This document shows, piece after piece, positions 9,852-14,928 of a stretch of 14,928 nt of DNA; position 1 is the stretch's first letter; every line of letters begins with the position of its first letter. The position numbers and the translations under genes are program-made. This DNA comes from BJ22 sp031405895 (lineage in GTDB: Bacteria > Planctomycetota > Planctomycetia > Pirellulales > Pirellulaceae): the NCBI GenBank assembly GCA_031405895.1, contig JANOFL010000233.1, positions 1 through 14,928 on the forward strand, written 5' to 3'. Below the pieces are notes generated by a model, which searched no databases, was not told the origin of the DNA, and saw nothing but the letters and a program-made list of their open reading frames with translations.

Positions 9852-9917
9852 TCGTACTCGTACTCGGTCTTGTACTCCGACTCGAATCGAACGGGCGAGT
9901 ACGAGTACGAGTACGAG
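9852..9917. repeat. GAGTAC hexamer tandem repeat with inverted counterpart
   Basis: Positions 9896-9917 read C-GAGTAC-GAGTAC-GAGTAC-GAG, a hexamer tandem repeat. Positions 9852-9866 (tcgtactcgtactcg) are the exact reverse complement of part of it, and a further gtactc sits at 9872. Together they can fold into a hairpin in several registers. The array ends 58 bp before the chosen start of the kinase gene, that is in its promoter or 5' leader. Such repeats change length easily by slippage. Confidence 0.85.
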
Positions 9918-9965
9918 TTTGTATCTGATCTGTCGGTCAGTCCAGCGGCTGACCTGAATGGTTGT

Positions 9966-9971
9966 GGAAGG
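9966..9971 (+). promoter_or_regulatory. ribosome binding site that favours the ATG at 9976
   Basis: GGAAGG lies four bases before ATG 9976. The upstream in-frame ATG at 9958 has no comparable site. Starting at 9976 gives MHLQCSNC, which resembles the zinc-ribbon opening common among planctomycete kinases. Confidence 0.55.
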
Positions 9972-9975
9972 CCTG

Positions 9976-12900
9976 ATGCATCTGCAATGTTCGAACTGCG
10001 CCCGGCTGGTGGAGTCGGATGGCGAAAACGGCGGGGACGAGCCGCTGCGTTGCGAGTATTGCGGATCGCTGGTGACGGTCGACGACGCACCGGGCGAGAC
10101 GAGCGCGGCGGAACCGCAGGTGCTTGGCAAGTTCACGCTGCTGCAGAAAGTCGGCACGGGGGGTTTTGGCGCTGTCTGGAAGGCGCTCGACACGGAGTTG
10201 GGGCGAACGGTCGCGGTCAAGACCCTGCATGCCAGCCTGGTCGAGGCCAAAGCCGACCGGGAACGGTTTTTTCGCGAAGCCCGCGCCGCCGCGCAACTGC
10301 GGCATCCCGGCATCGTGATGGTCCACGAAGTGGCCGAGATCAACGGCCTGCCGGCGATTGTTTCCGACTTTGTCGAAGGCGTCACGCTCCGCGATCTGCT
10401 CGAGGTTCGTCGCGTCACACAGCGCGAAGCGGCCGAAGTCACCGCGCAGATGGCTGAAGCGCTTGACTACGCCCACGGGCTGAAGGTCGTCCACCGCGAC
10501 ATCAAGCCGGCCAACATCATGGTCGAACTCGGGCCGGGGGCCAGCCTGACCACTCCGCTGGAACAGATGGCCGGCAGTTCGTCGATGGCTGCATCGGCGG
10601 CGTCGGTTTTCTCGTCCCAGAACAGCTACAGCACCCAGCGGTCGGGGCCCCGTCTGCGGCTGCTCGACTTTGGACTCGCCCTGCGCGACGACGTTGAGGC
10701 GACGATGACGGCCGATGGCCAGATTCTCGGCACGCCGGCCTACATGAGTCCGGAGCAGGCATCGGGCAAAAGCCATGGCGTTGACCGGCGAAGCGACGTC
10801 TATTCGCTGGGTGTTGTGTTGTACGAAATGCTGACGGGCAGTGCACCCTTCACCGGCTCCAAGCTCGCTGTGCTGCAGCAGGTGCTCCGCGACGAGCCCC
10901 GGTCGCCCCGCAAAGTCGATCCGGTGGTTTCGCGCGATCTTGAAACCATCTGTCTCAAGGCAATGGCCAAGACTCCCGCCGCGCGCTATCCCACGGCGCG
11001 GGCCTTTGCCGACGATCTCCGCCGCTGGCTGAACGGACTGCCGATTCAGGCCCGTGAAGTCGGCCAGACCGAACGGCTGGTTCGCTGGTGCCGCCGCAAT
11101 CCGGTGGTTGCCAGTCTGCTGGGACTGTTGCTGCTGGTATTCGTGGCCGGTTTCGCTGGCGTCTGGACCCAGTGGCTGCGGGCCGAAGCCAAAGCCGATG
11201 CCGAGACGAAAGAGCGGGAGCGGGCGGTGTTGGCTGAACAGCGGGCGCTCGACAACGCCCATGCCGAGGCCACGGCCCGAACCGAGACGGAACTGGCGCT
11301 TTACCGCAGCAACATTGCCCGGGCCCAGCTGGAATGGCGGGCCAACAATGTTTTTGGCGCCGAGCAGATTCTCGAGCGCTGCCCGCCCGGCCGCCGGGGC
11401 TGGGAGTGGCACTTTCTCAAGCAGCTCAACCACCCCGAGTTGTTTTCCCTGACAGAGCACCGCAACTGGGTCTTTGGCGTGGCCTACAGTCCCGATGGCC
11501 GGCTGATCGCCTCGGTCGGCGGAGGCAATCCGTATTGGCAAACCCAGGGCGCGGAGACGATCGAGCCAGGAGAGGTTTTGCTTTGGGACACACGCTCCGG
11601 TGACTGTGTCAAGAAGCTGGCTGGGCACGCCAACGTGGTTCACGCGCTGGCCTTCAGCGCGGATGGAAGTCGCCTGGTGACAGGAGGTGCAGACCGGCTG
11701 GTCAAACTCTGGGACACCGCGACCGGTGAGGAGCTGCTTTCGCTGGAAGGGCATGAGGGAGTCATTCGCAGCGTTGCATTCAGCCCTCTTGGTAACGTGG
11801 TCGCGTCCGGATCGGAAGACCAGACTATCCGGCTCTGGGACCTCGCGACCGGCGAAGTGAAATACACGCTGCGCGGGCATTCCAACTGGGTCCGGGGCGT
11901 GGCCTTCAGCCCCGACAGCCGAACGCTGGCTTCGGTTTCAACTGCGGAGGCCTATCGTTCCGGCGAACTGCTGGTCTGGGACGTGGAGTCTGGCAGGGAA
12001 TCCGTGCGGCTCGAGGCGAACCGTGGCTTCTATTATGACGTGGCGATTAGCGCGGACGGTCGCCGGGTGGCCGCTTCGTGCGATCAGGGCGTGGCGATCT
12101 GGGACCTCGCCAGCCGCCAGCTCCAGCGGGTTCTGACCGGACACCGGGGCGAATCGCGGAATGTGGTCTTCAGCCCCGACCGGCTGCACATCATCTCGGG
12201 CGGCATCGACAGCTCGCTGCGGGTCTGGAACCTGAAGAACGGCAAGGAGACTTTTGTGCTCCGGGGCCACACAGGAGTTCTGCTTGGGCTGGATGTCAGT
12301 CCCGACGGCCAGCGACTGGTCTCTTGCGCCGACGATGGAACTGTCAAAGTCTGGGACCTGACGCTTCATCCCGAGCATGCCGCCGTCAATGTCAGCGGGT
12401 TGAGCGGACGCAGCTCGGATCTGGCTTGCACGGAAGCGGTTGCTTTCACGGCGGACGGCAAGTCCGTAGTGGCCGTTCGCCGCGGATTTGGAGGTGCGAG
12501 CGGGATTGCCACCACATTCGACAGTCATGGCTTTACTCTCGCCGGCAAGTCGCGGATCGCCGTGACCGGCCAATGGCTGACGCCGGCGGAACCCCTGAGC
12601 CTCGATTCAGCAGGCCGTTGCGTGGCAGGCATCAGCCTCGAGGACCGGCGCATCGCCCGGGTTTGGGAGGTGCAAAGCGGCAAGGAGCTGGTTACCTTCA
12701 GCGGACACAGCATGCCGCTCTGGCATGTGACGCTCAGCCCGGACGGTAAGTGGCTTGCGACTGCCGGCTGGGATCGCGAAAACGGGCAATGGCGGGGCGA
12801 AGTCAAAGTCTGGGATACCGCTTCGGGCAAGCTGCTGTTCGAGCGCGGCGAGCCGGGTCTGCGCGTGACCCGGCTTGCGTTCAGCTCCGGACAGGACCGG

Positions 12901-14403
12901 CCGCTGCTTGCGATCGCGGGCCTCCGCGCCAGTCAGACGTCAGACGCCGCAAGTGCCGAGCCTGAATCGACCGTGCAGCTGTTAGAAGTTCCTGGTGGAA
13001 AGAAAATCAAGTCGCTTTCCGGCCATGGCGACTTCATCGCCGGGCTCTGTTTCGATCAGGATGGGAGCCGTCTGGCCGCCGTCGGGGCCAATGCGGGAAC
13101 CGTTTTGATTTTCGACCTGAAGTCTGGCGCAGAGACGCTTTCGACCAGCGGTCCGGATGCCGCGATGGATGTCGCGTTTTCGCCGGACGGAACGCGGCTG
13201 GTCGTGGCTGGGCGGTTGATGCTGAAGCTGCTCGATGCGGCGACGGGCGAGGAAACGCTGATCCTGCGCGGCCTGAGACAGGCCGTCTACAACACCAACG
13301 GTTTCAACCCGCGGGTCCGTTTCAGCCGGGACGGCAAACAGATCGTGGCCATTTGCCACGACAGCGACGATTCGCTCAGTCTCTGGTCGATTGATGAGGA
13401 CCACCCCGACTTCCATGCGGGAGCGGGCGGTTTCGAGTTGCAATCCGCGTCAGCCGATGGGAACAGACCCGGCTTTGTCGCAGCGCCTGAGCGGCTGGTT
13501 GCCGCGGATCGGCGCGGCGTCGCCTTGCGACTCAATACCTGCCGTGCGCTGGAACTTCCTGAGGACCGGACAGCGCTGGAGTTTCAGCTGGCACAGCTGG
13601 CCGCGATCGAGCCGTCGAGCGCTTGGGAATTCGTCTATCGGGCAGGCTGGAATGCTGCCCTGGGCTTTCCGGAAGGGGCCGAGGCCGACTGGAAAAAGGC
13701 GCTGGAAAGCCAGCCCGCCAATCCGCACCTCTGGCTCGAACGGGCCACGATCCTGCTGGAACAATCACGCTACGGTGAGGCCAGACTCGCCCAGCAGCGG
13801 GCGCTGGAACTCCAGGACGTTGAGGATCCGGCCGCGTGGCGGGACCACGCCCTGCTGCAGCTGGAGTCGGGCAACCCCGAGGCCTGGCGAGCTGCCTGTA
13901 GAAAACTGGCGGGGCGTTACGGGCAATCTTCGGATCCGCAGCTGGTGGTGCTGCTGGTGGAATCCTGTACCGCGGCACCCGAATCGGGAATTGATCCGCG
14001 ACAGCTGCTCGCCATGCTGCCCCCGGTCGATCCGCAATCCGAAGACCAGACCAGCCAGCTCCTGCGGATGGTCCGGCACGCCGTTCTGTTCCGCAGCGGT
14101 GACTTTGCGGCGGCGGCCGAAGCCATCGCCGCGAACGAAGCGGTCGATGGCGGTTCCCCGTTCAACGCGCTCAACTGGCTCTGGATGGCCATGACCCAGC
14201 ATCAGCTTGGCAACACGGAGGAAGCCCGCCGCTGGCTCGACCGCACCCGCGCCCGCGCCGACGAAATCCGCAACGGCTATTCCCCCATTCTCAGCAACCC
14301 AACCTTCTGGCCCGGCAACGAACGGCTCTATCTCGAACTGCTCCACCGCGAAGCCACCGCGCTGATCGAACCGACGAAGCCGCCGGCAAATTCCGGGGAC
14401 TGA
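9976..14403 (+). CDS. Hanks-type Ser/Thr protein kinase with WD40 propellers and TPR-like tail
   Basis: A 1475-residue membrane-anchored kinase. In order: a C4 zinc ribbon (Cys5, Cys8, Cys26, Cys29); a kinase domain at about 50-365; a membrane helix at about 376-398; a charged, probably coiled-coil stretch at 400-485; WD40 repeats at about 486-1138; and a TPR-like helical tail. Catalytic elements are intact: glycine loop GTGGFG 60-65, Lys82 in VAVK, Asp175 in HRDIKPAN, Asp231 in DFG, and GTPAYMSPE at 252-260. HRD and DFG lie 56 residues apart because of a Ser-rich insert at about 189-224 that itself could be phosphorylated. I count about 14 WD40-like units (GH...FSPDG...LWD), enough for two seven-bladed propellers. 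The kinase half is predicted cytoplasmic and the propellers on the other side of the membrane, acting as sensor or scaffold. An alternative start at 9958 adds six residues. Substrates are not deducible. Confidence 0.95.
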   Translation: MHLQCSNCARLVESDGENGGDEPLRCEYCGSLVTVDDAPGETSAAEPQVLGKFTLLQKVGTGGFGAVWKALDTELGRTVAVKTLHASLVEAKADRERFFREARAAAQLRHPGIVMVHEVAEINGLPAIVSDFVEGVTLRDLLEVRRVTQREAAEVTAQMAEALDYAHGLKVVHRDIKPANIMVELGPGASLTTPLEQMAGSSSMAASAASVFSSQNSYSTQRSGPRLRLLDFGLALRDDVEATMTADGQILGTPAYMSPEQASGKSHGVDRRSDVYSLGVVLYEMLTGSAPFTGSKLAVLQQVLRDEPRSPRKVDPVVSRDLETICLKAMAKTPAARYPTARAFADDLRRWLNGLPIQAREVGQTERLVRWCRRNPVVASLLGLLLLVFVAGFAGVWTQWLRAEAKADAETKERERAVLAEQRALDNAHAEATARTETELALYRSNIARAQLEWRANNVFGAEQILERCPPGRRGWEWHFLKQLNHPELFSLTEHRNWVFGVAYSPDGRLIASVGGGNPYWQTQGAETIEPGEVLLWDTRSGDCVKKLAGHANVVHALAFSADGSRLVTGGADRLVKLWDTATGEELLSLEGHEGVIRSVAFSPLGNVVASGSEDQTIRLWDLATGEVKYTLRGHSNWVRGVAFSPDSRTLASVSTAEAYRSGELLVWDVESGRESVRLEANRGFYYDVAISADGRRVAASCDQGVAIWDLASRQLQRVLTGHRGESRNVVFSPDRLHIISGGIDSSLRVWNLKNGKETFVLRGHTGVLLGLDVSPDGQRLVSCADDGTVKVWDLTLHPEHAAVNVSGLSGRSSDLACTEAVAFTADGKSVVAVRRGFGGASGIATTFDSHGFTLAGKSRIAVTGQWLTPAEPLSLDSAGRCVAGISLEDRRIARVWEVQSGKELVTFSGHSMPLWHVTLSPDGKWLATAGWDRENGQWRGEVKVWDTASGKLLFERGEPGLRVTRLAFSSGQDRPLLAIAGLRASQTSDAASAEPESTVQLLEVPGGKKIKSLSGHGDFIAGLCFDQDGSRLAAVGANAGTVLIFDLKSGAETLSTSGPDAAMDVAFSPDGTRLVVAGRLMLKLLDAATGEETLILRGLRQAVYNTNGFNPRVRFSRDGKQIVAICHDSDDSLSLWSIDEDHPDFHAGAGGFELQSASADGNRPGFVAAPERLVAADRRGVALRLNTCRALELPEDRTALEFQLAQLAAIEPSSAWEFVYRAGWNAALGFPEGAEADWKKALESQPANPHLWLERATILLEQSRYGEARLAQQRALELQDVEDPAAWRDHALLQLESGNPEAWRAACRKLAGRYGQSSDPQLVVLLVESCTAAPESGIDPRQLLAMLPPVDPQSEDQTSQLLRMVRHAVLFRSGDFAAAAEAIAANEAVDGGSPFNALNWLWMAMTQHQLGNTEEARRWLDRTRARADEIRNGYSPILSNPTFWPGNERLYLELLHREATALIEPTKPPANSGD

Positions 14404-14464
14404 GGCGGGACAATCTAGCTGGTCAACGGCACGCGGCACGGAACCGGTCGCGTACGTGGCCCAC

Positions 14465-14493
14465 AAAAAAAGCAGGGGGCTATCGCCCCCTGC
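14465..14493 (-). terminator. intrinsic terminator on the minus strand
   Basis: A perfect 9-bp GC-rich stem (GCAGGGGGC 14472-14480 with GCCCCCTGC 14485-14493) closes on a 4-nt loop. On the minus strand it is followed directly by seven U (14471-14465). On the plus strand there is no T-tract, so it does not look like a terminator of the kinase gene. It would stop a leftward transcript coming from the side of the CRISPR array; no minus-strand gene is visible there. Confidence 0.85.
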
Positions 14494-14601
14494 ACCCCCA
14501 TCCGGAACTTGGGTTCGCGCCGGTTTCTTGAGCTCCGCCATGCCCAACGTCGACTCGATTCCGATCCCATTTGTCCGAAAGCGTAAACCAGCAATTTCAG
14601 A
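14494..14601. other. array-flanking region: possible CRISPR leader and/or small-RNA gene
   Basis: No convincing ORF. It precedes the first intact repeat, so if the degenerate repeat at the other end marks the trailer, this is the leader side. The last 40 bp are richer in A/T than the surroundings. On the minus strand it feeds into the terminator at 14465-14493, and 14503-14519 has a gapped resemblance to the CRISPR repeat (CGGA, TTGG and TCGCG in the same order), as an anti-repeat of a minus-strand tracrRNA would. This is a weak match. Confidence 0.35.
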
Positions 14602-14901
14602 GTTGCGGATTGGTCGCGGGCGAGAGTCGGATACACTCTTCTCGTTGTCGATCATGCCCATCTCGTTGTTGCGGATTGGTCGCGGGCGAGAGTCGGATAC
14701 ACTTTGGTTCGCCGCGTCAACGTCCTGCCAAAAGTTGCGGATTGGTCGCGGGCGAGAGTCGGATACACTAAAGTGCCGTGGCGAGATAGTCGCGGCGAAG
14801 TTGCGGATTGGTCGCGGGCGAGAGTCGGATACACTATTGCCGACGGCACAGCGTCGATCAGCAGAGGTGGGGTGAGGTCGCGGGCGAGAGACGGCTTCGC
14901 A
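14602..14901 (+). CRISPR. CRISPR array, five 36-bp repeats and four 30-bp spacers, type II-C-like
   Basis: Four identical 36-bp repeats lie at 14602-14637, 14668-14703, 14734-14769 and 14800-14835. The three gaps between them are all exactly 30 bp and unrelated in sequence. A fifth, degenerate repeat fits at 14866-14901, again after exactly 30 bp; 15 bases (GGTCGCGGGCGAGAG) are intact while both ends have decayed. The repeat starts GTTGCGGATTGG, ends GAGTCGGATACACT, and has only a weak internal hairpin (TCGC/GCGA). The 36/30 geometry and these ends resemble type II-C repeats as I recall them (Neisseria begins GTTG and ends TACAAT; Parvibaculum begins GCTGCGGATTG and ends TACTCT), so a Cas9 system is my best guess. 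The strand is set by that analogy and by the decayed repeat as trailer. No cas gene lies in the window. A short array in a chromosome with no visible cas could also be an orphan. Confidence 0.93.
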
Positions 14902-14928
14902 GTAGGCTGTTCCGGCTCCCGGCGGTGG

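Noticed and set aside
14440..14460. GGTCGCG in the kinase 3' flank as a further CRISPR repeat remnant
   Set aside because: Only seven bases match and the distance to the first repeat does not fit the 66-bp period.
14456..14875. Plus-strand ORF with four copies of a LRIGRGRESDTL peptide (and a matching minus-strand ORF)
   Set aside because: The period is 66 bp (36 + 30), a multiple of three, so the CRISPR repeat is read in the same frame each time. The DNA repeats are identical while the intervening parts are unrelated, as for a CRISPR array, not a repeat protein.

Overview
The window looks like a piece of a high-GC Planctomycetota chromosome. The strongest pointers are a giant Hanks-type kinase with an N-terminal zinc ribbon, WD40 repeats and a TPR-like tail; large repeat-rich intergenic gaps between mostly single genes; and a thioredoxin reductase with an insertion in its FAD domain that I recall from planctomycete homologues. 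This assignment is inference from gene types and genome style, not from a marker gene.

Layout. Positions 94-4616 carry three minus-strand genes, transcribed in the order PKMT-like SAM methyltransferase, trxB (thioredoxin reductase), asnS (asparaginyl-tRNA synthetase). They are separated by 121-394 bp gaps holding palindromes with a GCTAGCGCC-type core, so they are probably not a tight operon. Positions 5247-7340 hold a plus-strand secreted S9-family peptidase, convergent with cstA (minus, 7620-9344), a multi-pass carbon-starvation/pyruvate-type transporter. A 631 bp divergent gap follows, with a perfect 21-bp palindrome and a GAGTAC hexamer tandem repeat with an inverted counterpart. Then comes the ~1475-residue kinase (9976-14403).

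The right end is the most interesting part. A CRISPR array (14602-14901) has four identical 36-bp repeats, a fifth degenerate terminal repeat, and four spacers of exactly 30 bp. The 36/30 geometry and the repeat ends (GTTGCGGATTG... and ...GGATACACT) resemble type II-C (Cas9) arrays. No cas gene is visible; the window ends 27 bp after the last repeat. Between the kinase and the array lies a strong minus-strand intrinsic terminator with no ORF feeding it, which raises the possibility of a small RNA such as a tracrRNA.

The housekeeping genes do not form an evident pathway. TrxB (thiol redox), AsnRS (translation), CstA (nutrient uptake) and the exported peptidase are compatible with a heterotroph feeding on proteins, but no functional coupling is shown by the sequence. 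Long ORFs antisense to the genes are GC-driven shadows and are not annotated.
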